Source: Phoenix dactylifera
Taxonomy: Eukaryota > Streptophyta > Magnoliopsida > Arecales > Arecaceae
Length of the DNA stretch: 64,000 bases
Direction: 5' to 3'
NCBI RefSeq assembly: GCF_009389715.1
Contig: NC_052409.1
Coordinates: 1,900,001 to 1,964,000 of the forward strand
The translations under genes and the position numbers were made by a program. Below, piece by piece: positions 45,301 through 55,600 of this stretch. The notes below the pieces were generated by a model. That model ran no database searches, was not told the DNA's origin, and saw only the letters and a program-made list of their open reading frames with translations. The stretch's first letter is position 1; each line of letters starts with the position of its first letter.

Positions 45301-47559
45301 GGAGCCGACCTGCACGGTTAGCTCGGGAAAGTTCTCTCGTAAGGGAACTTGGATCAGTAACTCACCAGGCTCTACCCGCTCTTTCTGGGGGTTGACCCGT
45401 GCCTCCATAACCTCAGTTGTGGGCTGGTCAGTTGCTGGGGCAGGCACCTCGGCTGATCGTCTTGCCTCGTGGGTCGCCAGGTAGCATCGCCTTGCTACCA
45501 TTTGGTCCCCTCGAACTTCGCCGACTCCCTGGCTGGTGGGGAATCGCATAAGCAAGTGGCGAGTTGAGACCACCGCTCGGAGGGCGTTGAGGCCTGGCCT
45601 TCCGAGGATGGCATTGTAGACCGAGGGAAGGCGTATTACGAGGAAGCTCATCCCCACAGTACTTTCGCGGGGGGCGAGCCCGGCTGTGACCAAAAGGTCG
45701 ATCTCGCCCTCTACTGGGACTGAATCCCCAGTAAATCCAACTAACGGGGCATTCATCCTCCACAGCTGTTCTTTGGTCATCCCCATTTTACAATATGCAC
45801 CAAAGTACAAAACATTCGCCGAGCTTCCATTATTAACTAAGATGCGTTTTACATCGAATCTATTTATAATCATGGAGATGACCACGGCATCATCGTGGGG
45901 AGTTTCGACTCCCTCTAGGTCGTCGTCTGAAAAGGAGATGGCTTCAGAGGCGCGCAGGCGCTTTGAGGAGGTTTCTTCCTCCGAAGCTTCTCCAGCCGAG
46001 GCCCCACCTCGGATAGTGTTGATGACGCCGGCGATGGGCCTGTTGGCATTCGAGCCTTCAGGCTGTGCTGCTCCTTCGGCTGGCCGCTTCTCTTCACGCT
46101 GGCCTTGCACGAATCGATCGAGCACCCCTCGGCGGATGAGTGCTTCGATCTCATTTCGGAGCTGGTAACACTCCTCGGTATCATGTCCGTGATCCCGGTG
46201 GAAGCGGCAATACTTCCGGGGATCACGCCGGATTCTGGTGTCTGGCTTCGGAGGTGGGAGCCGGATGTGATCCCGACTCTCAATCTCCATGAGGATTTCA
46301 GCCCGAGGAGCGTTGAGGGGAGTGTATCTTTCATACCTCCTTTCGGGTGCACGGGCCTGCAGTGGGAACTTCGGGCGGAGGGGTGACCTCTGCTGTGGCG
46401 GTCCCCTCAACCGGGGTGGACTCTTTGGGCGGGGCGGATTCTTAGCTCGCCGCGGAGACGGGCTTCTGGGCTGGCCGCGCTCCTCGCGGCGTCTCTTCTT
46501 GGAGTTCTGCTCGGTTCCGCCCCGCCTAGCTGCCACGGCTTCTTCCGCCTTGGCGTATTTTCGCGCCCGAGCGAACATTTCAGTGAGGTCCGCGGGGAAA
46601 TTCTTCTCAATCGAGAAGAGGAATCTATAAGACCGGGCTCCAGTCTTCAGTGCTGACATGGCGATGGACTGGTCAAGCTCCCGGACTTCCCATGTTGCGG
46701 CGGTGAACCGATCCAAGTACTCCTTGAAGGATTCTCCCTCCTTTTGTTTAATGTCTAGGAGGGAGTCGGACGTCCGCCGCTGGGGTTGGCTGGCGGCAAA
46801 GTTGCCAGCAAATTGTCTGCCAAGCTGCTCGAAGGAAGAGATAGTACTCGGCTTCAGCCCGGTAAACCAAAGTCGGGCTGGCCCTCGGAGCGTCGCCGGA
46901 AAAGCTTTGCACATCATGGCCTCCGAGGCTCCTTGTAGGGCCATTAAGACCCGGTAATTTTTCAGGTGGTCAAGGAGATCAGCCTTGCCGTTGTAGGGCT
47001 CCACCTGGGGCATCTTGAACCGTAGCGGAACCGGTTCATCTTCAATCTCCGGGGAGAAGGGCGACTTCGTAGTAAACTCAAAGTCACCATCACGCCCCGA
47101 CTTCCTTCCGTGGAGTGCCTGGATTTGGCGCTCCAACTTCTCGACCTTCTTGTCGAGTTCATCATTCTGGAGGATTGCTGCAGCGGTTCGTTCGAGCGCA
47201 AGTTGCGCTAGAACCGACTCAGCTTCTGAAGGCTGTGGCCAGCCTCCGTGGCCCCTGGCTGGGTGCTTTCTCCAGAGGGAGGCCTGGACTTGGGAGTCCT
47301 GACCTCGAAGGGGAAGTCCGCTTGTAGGAGGCTCCGGTTGAACTGGAGCCGGAGGAGGCGGTGCCGCTGGAATGCCCCTGGGTTGCAAGCTTTGGACGGC
47401 GGTAGCCAACGCCTGCACTTGCTGCGCCAGGGCATCAAACTGCTCCGGTCGAACTTGAGGTGCTGACTCGGCCGGAGGTGGTGAGTTCCGAACGGAACGT
47501 TCTGGACTTGGTGGAGGACGTCGAGAGGCGTTGGAAGCCCCTTTGCTTCTTAGCTTCAT
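42370..47559 (-). CDS. Gag-pol polyprotein, Ty3/gypsy Tat lineage (defective)
   Basis: A single frame of 1729 codons from the ATG at 47559 (the upstream ATG at 47625 lies inside the LTR, so is not used). Order: coiled N-terminus, gag capsid (about 47030-46530), Arg/Pro-rich region, zinc-knuckle-like YCRFHRDHGHDTEEC (46215-46165), protease (about 45860-45560), reverse transcriptase with YIDDMLVKS near 44700, RNase H, a second RNase H starting LHVDGSS (about 43840-43440), and integrase with HHCC zinc finger (about 43200-43050) and catalytic Asp/Asp/Glu core (about 42985-42600, SDNGRQF). Two defects: the protease motif DxG reads NNG, with Asn in place of catalytic Asp (45832-45834), and a UAA at 42370-42372 stops the protein 80 codons before the next in-frame stop (42130-42132), whose tail still reads as integrase C-terminus. 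Confidence 0.92.
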   Translation of the reverse strand: MKLRSKGASNASRRPPPSPERSVRNSPPPAESAPQVRPEQFDALAQQVQALATAVQSLQPRGIPAAPPPPAPVQPEPPTSGLPLRGQDSQVQASLWRKHPARGHGGWPQPSEAESVLAQLALERTAAAILQNDELDKKVEKLERQIQALHGRKSGRDGDFEFTTKSPFSPEIEDEPVPLRFKMPQVEPYNGKADLLDHLKNYRVLMALQGASEAMMCKAFPATLRGPARLWFTGLKPSTISSFEQLGRQFAGNFAASQPQRRTSDSLLDIKQKEGESFKEYLDRFTAATWEVRELDQSIAMSALKTGARSYRFLFSIEKNFPADLTEMFARARKYAKAEEAVAARRGGTEQNSKKRRREERGQPRSPSPRRAKNPPRPKSPPRLRGPPQQRSPLRPKFPLQARAPERRYERYTPLNAPRAEILMEIESRDHIRLPPPKPDTRIRRDPRKYCRFHRDHGHDTEECYQLRNEIEALIRRGVLDRFVQGQREEKRPAEGAAQPEGSNANRPIAGVINTIRGGASAGEASEEETSSKRLRASEAISFSDDDLEGVETPHDDAVVISMIINRFDVKRILVNNGSSANVLYFGAYCKMGMTKEQLWRMNAPLVGFTGDSVPVEGEIDLLVTAGLAPRESTVGMSFLVIRLPSVYNAILGRPGLNALRAVVSTRHLLMRFPTSQGVGEVRGDQMVARRCYLATHEARRSAEVPAPATDQPTTEVMEARVNPQKERVEPGELLIQVPLRENFPELTVQVGSGLDEHERGCLVNFLRDNMDVFAWSPADMPGIDPEIMVYRLQVKPTSKPVRQKKRGAAPERQQAVAEEVSKLLKAGFIREIAYPEWLANVVLVKKASGKWRMCVDYTDLNKACPKDSFPLPSIDQLVDSTSGHELLAFMDAFSGYNQIRMAPEDEEKTAFITDGGTYCYKVMPFGLKNAGATYQRLVSRIFKDQIGRNMEVYIDDMLVKSKVAQDHIADLREAFSTLRKYRMKLNPAKCAFGVTSGKFLGFIITQRGIEANPEKIRALQGMTPPRTVKEVQRLTGRVAALGRFISRSAEHCLPFFAALKKPKNFLWSDECQQSFEELKRLLASPPLLTKPQRGELLYLYLAVSPVAVSSVLVREEGKLQKPVYYTSRVLRDAETRYSKLEKTAYALVISARRLRLYFQAHTVAVLTDQPVKQILQKSDRAGRITKWAIELGEFDIKYRPRPAIKAQALADFIVECTIPDEAKPEPEPEPPTEQTPSLTWTLHVDGSSNSGGSGAGFILTSPEGVVAEQALRLEFPASNNIAEYEALVAGLKLAKELGIKDLKAFSDSQLVVNQIAGDFEARDPTMQKYLQKIRDLASTLESFHIQHIARSENLRVDQLSKLASSRMSELPKEAVLEYLQKPSTDEPEQTLCTEFEPSWMDELTSYLQDEVLPTDEQEARRIKRLATRYILYEGKLYRRSFTSPLLRCLRLTEADYAMREVHKGICGNHLGGRALAHKILRQGYYWPTLQKDAMDFVQRCDRCQRNTNVQRRPSAPLTSIRSPWPFAQWGIDILGPFPLATGQRKFLVVSIDYFTKWVEAEPLARITEQKMRDFVWKSIICRFGLPRILISDNGRQFDNIHFREFCSELGIDHRFTSVAHPQTNGETEVTNRTILQGLKARLDKSKGQWVEDLYNVLWAYRTTFRVPTGETPFNLTYGTEVVIPLEIGLPSPRVEHHDASSNSSQLRSNLDLIEETREVARVRMARYQ

Positions 47560-47574
47560 GGCAGCGAACTCGGG

Positions 47575-47591
47575 CCCTTCCTCTAGCGCCA
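47575..47591 (-). other. Primer binding site
   Basis: Two bases inside the 5'LTR, the minus strand reads TGGCGCTAGAGGAAGGG. It starts with TGG, the complement of tRNA CCA, at the correct position for minus-strand priming. The tRNA species was not identified. Confidence 0.65.
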
Positions 47592-47593
47592 AC

Positions 47594-48940
47594 TGTTGCT
47601 GGAAATTGGACCCGGGGGCCGCCACGAAGCCAGGGGAAGGAGGGGCTCCGCCGCAGGGACAGTGGATGACCGTGCGCCGACTGGTGGCGTCCTCCTGGAG
47701 GGGTGCAAGTCCGCCGTAGGAGCGGTGGTCGATGGCGTGCCGGCGGGTGGCGTCCTCCTGGGGGGCGTAAGTCCTGCAAGAAAACCGGTGGCCGGGCTCC
47801 CCGGCGCCGGCCCTCCGATGCTTAAGTCAGAGGGGGCAAATATGTGGAGAGAGCAGGGAAGAGAGTCTGTGGAGAAGACAGAGAGAATATTTGGATAAGA
47901 TCAAGAGGATCAGTTTCCTCAATTGTCTGTGTTGTTTACTTCTCTCCACCCGGTCTAGGAGGGTTCTCTCCAGCTTCGGGTTTTTCCTCCTGTTTTTGGT
48001 CCTCTTTTTGGTCCTCTCCCCCTTTTCCCCTCCAGGTTTCCTTTTATAGGAGGATTTTTGTTACCTGGGAGGTGACAGGAGGTTTGTCCTGTTTTGTAAT
48101 AATTGGGCACGATTTGGCCCATTAATGGCGTGGTGGAAAATAAGGCCGAATCAGACCGGAACCAGGGAGTTGTCACGGTCGATCGGACCTGTTGGGGTGG
48201 TTGAACCGCCGGCCGTGGTAGGCCTGGGGTCCGTGGATGGTAAGTGCATTTATTACCGAGTGAACCGGCGGTCAGGGAGAGCCATACGCTTTGATGGTTC
48301 AGTGATCCGGAGATCGCCTTGAGCCGTGTTCATTAAATGACTGAGTGCATCGGAGACTCGAGGGGGTCTCATGCATAATGGCAGGTCGTGCCGAATACCT
48401 GCGGAGATCTTTTGCCTTGATGGCTTGGAGATAGCGGCAGGTTGTAGTGGAGTTGTCAGGTCCCTCAGGCTTAGAGGGTTAGGCGGAAGTTGAACATTTG
48501 GTCCAAGGCAATCGGCTCGGCAGGGGTGCCGAGCCGAGCTGGTCGCCCAATGGGGCGCCCTGTGGCGGGGTTGCTTCATAGTACTTCTGCTCGGCGCCCT
48601 TTGGGCGAGCGTCTTTACTTGCGCTCTTTGGTTGGTTTTCTGGTCGGCGCTCTTTAGGCAAGCGCTTTCTCTGGTCGGCGTTCTCTAGCCGGGCACCCTG
48701 CTGATCGGCACTCTTCGGTCGAGCGCCTTTCTGGCCGAGCATCCCTACTTGGTCATTTTGGTTGGGCGTCTCTTCTTGGCGCTCTCTCTGGTCGGTGCTC
48801 TCTAGCCGAGCACCCTGCTGGTCGGCACTCTTCGGTCGAGCGCCTTTCCGGTTGGCACTCTTTGGCCGAGCGCCTTTCTGGCCGGCGCCCGTTGGCCGAG
48901 CGCCTCCGTGACGGTATGACTTGGGGTTTTTCCCCCAACA
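47594..48940 (-). repeat. 5' LTR (right)
   Basis: 1347 bp, nearly identical to the left LTR. Most differences are transitions. The minus strand has CTATAAAA (48042-48049) as a likely promoter TATA box, and the U3 part (about 48560-48920) carries the same ~22-25-bp degenerate repeats. Confidence 0.95.
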
Positions 48941-48945
48941 CAATC
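48941..48945. repeat. Target site duplication of the LTR retrotransposon (right)
   Basis: CAATC, identical to 35430-35434. It confirms that the whole element between is one insertion and not a recombinant of two. Confidence 0.9.
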
Positions 48946-49079
48946 TATAATACTAAAAATGTAACAAATAACCGAGTTCTACCCAAAACGTGATTCAATA
49001 CTCGGTCTTCTTCCGCTCTAATATTAGGTCCAGATATAGAATTTTAATTGAGTTTAGGTTTGGATTCAGGGTTTGCTAT

Positions 49080-49400
49080 ATATTATGGTATAAACTAAGA
49101 TTTGCCGTACCACTCCATACCATCAGTCCAAGGGTGTACCATATATAAAAAAAAATTGGTACGAAACTCAACTTTAAAATGGTACAAATCTTGTATCATC
49201 CTGTACTATTCCGTACTAAGATGTACCGATATATATTAAGGCACACTAAGATGCGAACTATATAAGAAGAACCATGATAAAAAATAAAAAAAATGGCTAA
49301 AAAATTATTTTAGTATATGATGCATATCATACCATATCGACTATATTTTACCAAATTGGTAAAATACTAACATGGTATTCAATATCGAGATTGTAGACTT
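49080..49400. repeat. GTAC-rich dispersed repeat
   Basis: Dense TACCA, GGTAC and GTACCGATA words, similar in style to 500-655 and 56411-56600. It is non-coding. The copies are too diverged to define ends by eye. Confidence 0.4.
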
Positions 49401-49619
49401 TGGTATAAAAGAATCATGGAAAAGCAGGAAAAAATAGTAATTCATCGACTTGTTCTTTCGGTAGTAGAAGCTCAGACAAGTAGGTGATCCGAGACGGATT
49501 ATAATTGACACCTTGCTTTTCTGATAATGATGTGGGTTCCGCAAGTTCAGCTGTGTGGGGGTAGGTTCTTTTTCCTTCACTATCGAAAAGCGGTTCCCTC
49601 TTGGTGCTGGTCTCGGCCT

Positions 49620-49659
<40 letters not shown>

Positions 49660-49686
49660 TTGAATTGTGTCCGAAACCGGTTCAGC

Positions 49687-50892
49687 TAGGGGTGACAATC
49701 GGGTCGGGTCAGACATCAACGGGTCGGGTCAGATATAGGTCGGGTCAGAAAATCATAAATCTGAACCTGACCTGTTTATTAAATAGGTCAGAAATTACAA
49801 CCTGAATCCGATCTGTTTATTAAACAGGTAACCCGACCCGACCTGTTTAACATGTTTAATAAACTGCCCAACCCATCCCCACCTACCTAACTCGACCCGA
49901 CCCGTTTAACAATTGTGCTCGGGGACCTCGGCAGCTTAAAAAATTTCAACAATTGTGCCCGTCGTCGGGCTTCACCGATCGGTTCACCGATCGGAGGAGA
50001 TGGGAGAGGCGAGATGGGTCCTCTGCTTCACCGCTTCAGTAGACCTCCGGTCGTCGCGGCTCCTCTTTCGTCGCCGGCGGGCTCCGATCGGTTCGGCAAC
50101 GGCAGCATCTGGCTCCGAACCCCAAGCCCCCGCGGAGATCGCGCCCCGGGAACCCAAATGCCATGGCTTCGCAAAAGATCACGGACGAAGGGATGATCCA
50201 GATCCTTGGAGGAGATCTAGAGTTAGGGTTTCATACCTCGCAAAGATCCGAATCCTTGGAGGAGATCTAGAGTTAGGATCCCAGCAAAGGGGGTCCGGCC
50301 GTAGAGAAGCTCGTAGAGGAGGACGCAGCGCTGCCATGGGATTGTGGGAGCGGCAGGTGGCGACCTCGTGGGCGACATACTCGTGGGTGCCGACGAAGGA
50401 GCAAGACCGGGGCGGCGACTAGCTCGGCGACGAATCGCCGGGAGGGGAGGGAGGAGGCTAGAGGCCGGCTTGCAGGGGCGGAAGAAGAGGTCGGGGAGGC
50501 AGGAGGGGTCGGCGGCGCCGTCGGAGGGGTCGGAGGCAGCGGGCTTGAGGGTGGGTTCAGGTTGAACCAAACCGAAAAAAAAGCGCAGCGATGCCCAGCA
50601 GCCCTGGTGAACTTGGAGAGAAGGTTTTAAACAGGGGACGGCCTGACGGGTCTTTGTGGGCTGTAGGCCGTGGCCCTTATCCAATCTGACCCATATATTA
50701 AACAGGTTATTAAACGGGTTATACAGGTTAAATGGGTCAGATATCTAAAATCTGTATCCGACCCAATTAATAAATAGGTTAAACAGATCAACTTGTTTAT
50801 GACCCGAACCTGTTTAGGCTAAATCCAAATCTATTTATGGTGGATCGAACATGAGTCGGATTGACGGGTCGAATCATATTTTGCCATCCCTA
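49687..50892. mobile_element. hAT element carrying captured gene DNA (Pack-type)
   Basis: It begins TAGGGGTGACAATCGGGTCG and its other end is the inverted TAGGGATGGCAAAAT. It is flanked by a perfect 8-bp target duplication GGTTCAGC (49679-49686 and 50893-50900). The outer ~220 bp on each side consist of GGGTCGGGTC and TTAAACAGGTT units as in the element at 668-1184. The centre (about 49915-50640) is different: GC-rich gene-like DNA including a protein-kinase fragment. No transposase is encoded, so it must move in trans. A 28-bp direct repeat (about 50200-50228 and 50250-50277) lies beside the kinase piece. Confidence 0.88.
50280..50565 (-). pseudogene. Captured fragment of an AGC-VIII protein kinase (PINOID/WAG-like)
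   Basis: On the minus strand two frames hold consecutive pieces of the same kinase: SFVGTHEYVA (50371-50400), the activation-segment motif of plant AGC-VIII kinases, then after a frame change LLYELLYGRTPFAG (50280-50321), the segment after the DWW region. Before them a Pro/Ser-rich stretch beginning PEPTLKPAASDP resembles the intervening insertion of WAG/PID kinases. The 15-20 codons between the two motifs are shortened, and the catalytic Lys and HRD parts are absent, so it cannot be an active kinase. It lies wholly within the hAT element. Confidence 0.75.
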
Positions 50893-51120
50893 GGTTCAGC
50901 TATCCACTTCCAATATTGGGCTCGGACTTGATTAGTTATAAACTGTGCTTTGGGGAAAGAAAAGACTCCAGCTTCGTCTCACGTGGACTGCACGTGTCCA
51001 TCTAAGGTCCCGGTTAAAATGCCACTGGGAATCCCGTAGCTTTGTCGGGAGGTTTTCCTTTGCCTCGGGGTTTGCAGGGGAAACTCCGTCTTCTTCTTCC
51101 ATCTCCTGCCCCTTTTATTG

Positions 51121-51557
51121 CCGACACGGAGAGGATTTCTCTTTGAGGTACTCTGAAACGTTCTTGGATTCAATTGAACGGATTTTGATCGATGTTGTTT
51201 CAAATTAATCTTTCGATTTTTCTTTTCTGGGTTATCTTCATATAATTTAGGGTTTGATCGGTTTTGTTTTGGTTTGTAGATGAAATCTTTAGGTTATCTG
51301 ACTGTTTTTTTTTTTTGATTATTCTTTCAGCTTGGTTGGATTGGTTTGAATAACCGTATTTGATCTGCGTGAAGGTATCTTAGGGGATTTGTTTTTAATT
51401 TAACTGTGGGTTTCTATACGCAGAAAAGATGATCTTCTTAGAACATGGTTCTTAAATTAGGTTTTTATTCTGATATTCTATTTACATGGTTCTTATGGAC
51501 GACGCTTTGTTCTTTCTATATATCTATACTTGTGTGATTTTGTGCTCTAAAAATTTA

Positions 51558-51588
<31 letters not shown>

Positions 51589-52669
51589 TTGTTTTTGAGA
51601 GAGAGTTTTTTTTGGGAGCTTTGCATTATAAGATACGTTATTTATGTTTTCTTAGTTCATTTACCAGAACTCAAAAATCTTTTTTTGTTTATTTGTCTCC
51701 TGTGTGTTTTTCACTTGAAAAGGTGTAACCTTCGACAGGAGTGCCATGTTGAGTTTTGGGTAGCAATTTAGAATTCATTGTCTCAAGTTTTTCTTCCCGG
51801 TTTTATATGTATGCGCCATTTTTTCTTTATGGTTTGTCTATGTAGAAGATATATATGTTCTTAAGAAAAAGAAAAACAGGTAAAAGAAAGCGCAACCATT
51901 GGCTAGTTACATCCACAAGCAGAACCCAAAGCAACCCAAGTAAAAAACAGGTAAAAGATGTATATGTTCTTAAGAAAAACAGCTAAAAGATATATTTGTT
52001 CTTAAGAAAAAGAAGAACAGGTAAAAGAAAGTGCAACCATTGGGTTAGTTACATCCAAAAGCAGAACCCAAAGCAACCCAAGTAACCGCAACACCTTAGA
52101 ACAGGGCATATCAAACCTAAGCCCAAATGGAGTCCAAACCTGGTAGAAAGGGAAGTATTTGTTGCTATATATTACTCAATTTGATGGGATAAGTACTTTT
52201 ATTGCTTGTTTATCTTTATCATTTTATAAGGTATAGGGGAATATGATATTTTTAGCTTGTGGGATCTAACTGCATGGTTATTTTAAACTTAGATGGTAAA
52301 TGCATTTGTTGCTGCTTTTTGATTGTTCTATTTAAGTTCCTTCTCTGATTTTTACCTTTGACAAAAAGTTGATGGAAATTTCTTATTTGGTTTTCCAGTT
52401 AATACAACAATTCTTTTATTTTAGGATTTTTTTTGTTTACTCCCTGCATCTCTGGTACGCGATAGTCACAATGATCCGATATTTCTTTTATGTATTAGCT
52501 GATAATTTCTTGATTGAGTTGGGTTTCTGCTGACATATTAATTGAAATAAGTGTTCATCTCTATCTACCGGGTTTTGATAAGCATCTAGTTTTTTATTTC
52601 ACCTTATTTGTATTTGCAAGTCTGACTCCAATATGCCTGGTTTTATGTTAGAGCTTGAGTTTTGGAAAA
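51121..52669 (+). other. 5'UTR and 5'UTR intron of the ATI-like gene
   Basis: CT-rich leader around 51080-51150 ends CTCTTTGAG/GTACTC, a good donor; the acceptor is probably TTATGTTAG just before 52650. The intron holds (CT)n at 51563-51590 and a ~100-bp duplication (51848-51948 and 51989-52085). Confidence 0.45.
51848..52085 (+). repeat. ~100-bp direct duplication, 141 bp apart
   Basis: GATATAT.TGTTCTTAAGAA followed by AACAGGTAAAAGAAAG.GCAA and CAGAACCCAAAGCAACCCAA occurs at 51848-51948 and again at 51989-52085. It lies in the putative 5'UTR intron. Confidence 0.8.
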
Positions 52670-55600
52670 ATGGCACACAACAAGAAAGAGGACAAGGAGA
52701 CCTCTCTCCATGGAGCTGACTGGGAGGTTGTTTCTCTCACAGCATCCATGTATGCTGCTGCACCTGGTCCAAAACAATATGAGCCAACAGATGAGAGTAT
52801 AACTCAGGACTTTGACAATAATGAACCAGAATTTCCTGAAACAATGTTCATGTCCAGTCACTTTGGTTTCCCACCAAGCAAACATGAGAAATTTCCAATA
52901 GAACCTGACTACAGTGAAATTGACAATGAATTCAGGGATCAAGATGTAAGCCATGCTGAAGAGTATGGTAATGGGCCCAACAAGACCCATAAAGAAAGTT
53001 GCAAGGATAAGTCTGATGACAGCCTACATGGTTTTCAGTTCTTCTTTGACAATGGAAAGGGTCTGTCTGTCAGTGATATGGAGTTTGGGGAGGGCAAGTC
53101 ATTACAAGATTTGAGCTTGGTTGGTGAAGATTCAGTTATACTTGATGCTTACCATGCAGAAACAGATACAAGTAGCTCGATTATCTGTAGTGAGAGCTCT
53201 GACATTGCCAAGCCCAATAATCCTTCTTACCAAAATCCAGATTCTCCAAATTTTACAAATGCTTCAGAGCGGAGCGAAGAAAACAAAGAAGATGCCTCTT
53301 ACCTTCCATGTGAAGCATGGTGGAAGAGGAAGGCAGTACTTCTGTATAATCATGTGAAAGAAACGAACACATTTTGGTCTGTCTTTGTGGCTGCTGCTAT
53401 GATGGGGCTTGTGATTTTGGGACAACGTTGGAAGCGAGAGAAGTTGCAGATTCAGCAATTTAAATTACACTTTAGAATCAACAGTGAGGTATGTTGGTTT
53501 TCTTTCAAGAATTTATGCCATGATGTGCTCATCAATTTAACTATTACCTTTTCAACTTGAAATGTTCGTTGTCCTAATATTCTTTCAAACATCCCTTTGT
53601 AGTCACACAAACACCTTAGTCAAGTCTAAAATTGCATTCGGTTAACCCTAATGATAAGTTAACTGAGGCCTTTTTTTCATGTGTCATATATGAGTGCCAT
53701 GTTGTGTTGTGCGGGCATTGTAGCGAGGAATCTTATTGTCAAGAGGGGTGCCCTATTGGAGAAGCAGGAAAAAACCTGAGAAACAGGGGAGATAGTTAAG
53801 CTACCTAATTCTATCTTGTGAATGAATGAAAAGAAAATAAACGAACTGTTCATGAACCATGAGTAAATTTATGACAATTTTGAATCGATCATGTTACAAC
53901 CTTCGCCCCAAACAAGATGTTCAAGAAGAAAAATGAGAGCTTGATGATCGTAGAGAGAAAATAAAAGAAAGAACACAGAAAAGCACAGTATTTGATGGTT
54001 TAGTGTCAAATGGGATATTTGCTTGACGTATATCATCATGATATAACCTGATCTAGCATGACTAAAGCACTCGAGTTCTGACAGTATTTGATGGTTTAGT
54101 GTCAAATGGGATATTTGCTTGACGTATATCATCATGATATAACCTGATCTAGCATGACTAAAGCACTCGAGTTCTGACAGTCTTCATTCTTAATGCTTGA
54201 TATGATTTTAACTCGTAAATGCACTTTTTAACACCTCAGTACTTTTTTGAAGTTGTTTAAGTGGTATATTTCTGTTCGTTTGACAATATGGCATGGTCTC
54301 CACCAAAAATTAGCATTATTATTGTTGAATTCTTCTAGACACTGCTAACTATCAGGTGGCTGGTTAACTTAAAGGCTTGTAAAATACTTTTAAGTTCTGC
54401 CTGAGGTTTAACTTGTTTAGGAGAAGCATGTGGTGCCTCCTTTGATATCTTGCCTCTATTCTTTTTGTTTTCCTCTTTTTTTTCTATCCTCCCAAATAAT
54501 GCAAGTGGTTATTCTATAAATATCTAAATGATACTTTCTTATTGTTATTTACTTAGTAACTCATCGTTTTACATTCTGATGGACTCAGTGGCACATGCTG
54601 TCAACACTTCTGAGGTTTGACATGTCTATATGGAAGCCTGTAATTCCTCCTTAATTCTCCCAATTTCTATATTTTCTGTCAGGTTCTTGGCTTGGGGAGG
54701 TTGTCAAGATGTGTATAGCATGCATTCTCTTATGTAGGAATTGACTGTATCATCAGATTAACATTTTAAGTTGCAGTTTGGTACAAATGTGGCTCTTGTC
54801 TTTTACTATTTTACTCATTTTTTAAAAAATTTCTTAAATGTCTATCTGATCATGCCTTCTATTTTTCTTTTCCTGTATTGCAGACTTCCTCTTATGCTTA
54901 TAATTATATAGCAATAATTCAGTTGTTACATAAAGTTTTAACATTAGGTCTTATGCTTGTCACTTGAATTTATTCAATGATGTGCTTGATAACAAACTCC
55001 TTTTCCTTTTCCTTTTTTTTTTTTTTTTGCTTTTCCTGTCAATAAATCAAATTGTGTAAATTTTCTCTTATTCCTTTAGTCAGATGCTTTAGCAACTCTG
55101 TTTGATTCCTGAAATACTAGAATGTGGCACGTGCAATGTATGTCTTGTTTTATTTTTCTAATAAAAAAATACTTGAATAAATCATGGATGCTAGTAGGAC
55201 TTGAACATCTGACCTTCTGGCTAACAGCCACATGAAGAAAAGGAAAAGTACAGATAGAACATGCGATAGGGAGAAGCTGTACGAGGAAATGTGCAGGATG
55301 AGAAAAGGTGGGGTGAGGAAAAGTTGACAGTTAGACATGCCTCATGCACAGTTACAATAGGGGGTTGGCATTTTATAATAGAATAGATATAATCAAGCTC
55401 GTCAACTTGTTCTAAATTACCTCGTGAGATGGGAAAAGCGGGTGAGAAAATGTGGACTGTCAGACATGCCTCGCCCATGGTCACAGTAGGGGAGTTAGCA
55501 TTATATAGTAGAATATGTGAAACATATGTGAATACCTAGAAGCTGCTCTAGTGCTTTTCATAACCTTGGTCATATGGATTGTATATTAGCTTATTTGCAT

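Larger units (their letters stand above)
35435..48940 (-). mobile_element. Complete Ty3/gypsy Tat-lineage LTR retrotransposon (13.5 kb)
   Basis: Two near-identical LTRs (35435-36782 and 47594-48940) start TGTTG and end CAACA, with 5-bp target duplications CAATC on both sides. The element is read on the minus strand: 5'LTR (right), primer-binding site, gag-pol (gag, protease, RT, RNase H, second RNase H, integrase), a tandem array, a spliced gene on the opposite strand, polypurine tract, 3'LTR (left). The order PR-RT-RH-INT defines Ty3/gypsy. A second, archaeal-type RNase H after the first, no chromodomain, and an extra antisense ORF after pol are features of the Tat lineage. By eye the LTRs differ by about 14 substitutions and one 1-bp indel, so the insertion is young. 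Coding defects (protease Asp to Asn, a stop near the integrase end) make this copy probably non-autonomous. Confidence 0.95.

Noticed and set aside
42293-47898. Many frames of 60-180 codons on the plus strand across gag-pol
   Set aside because: They are shadows of the GC-rich polyprotein gene and show no conserved domains.
48479-48943. 154-codon minus-strand frame with GARPKSADQ repeats at the LTR end
   Set aside because: It is produced by the U3 tandem repeats and the same frame is broken in the other LTR.
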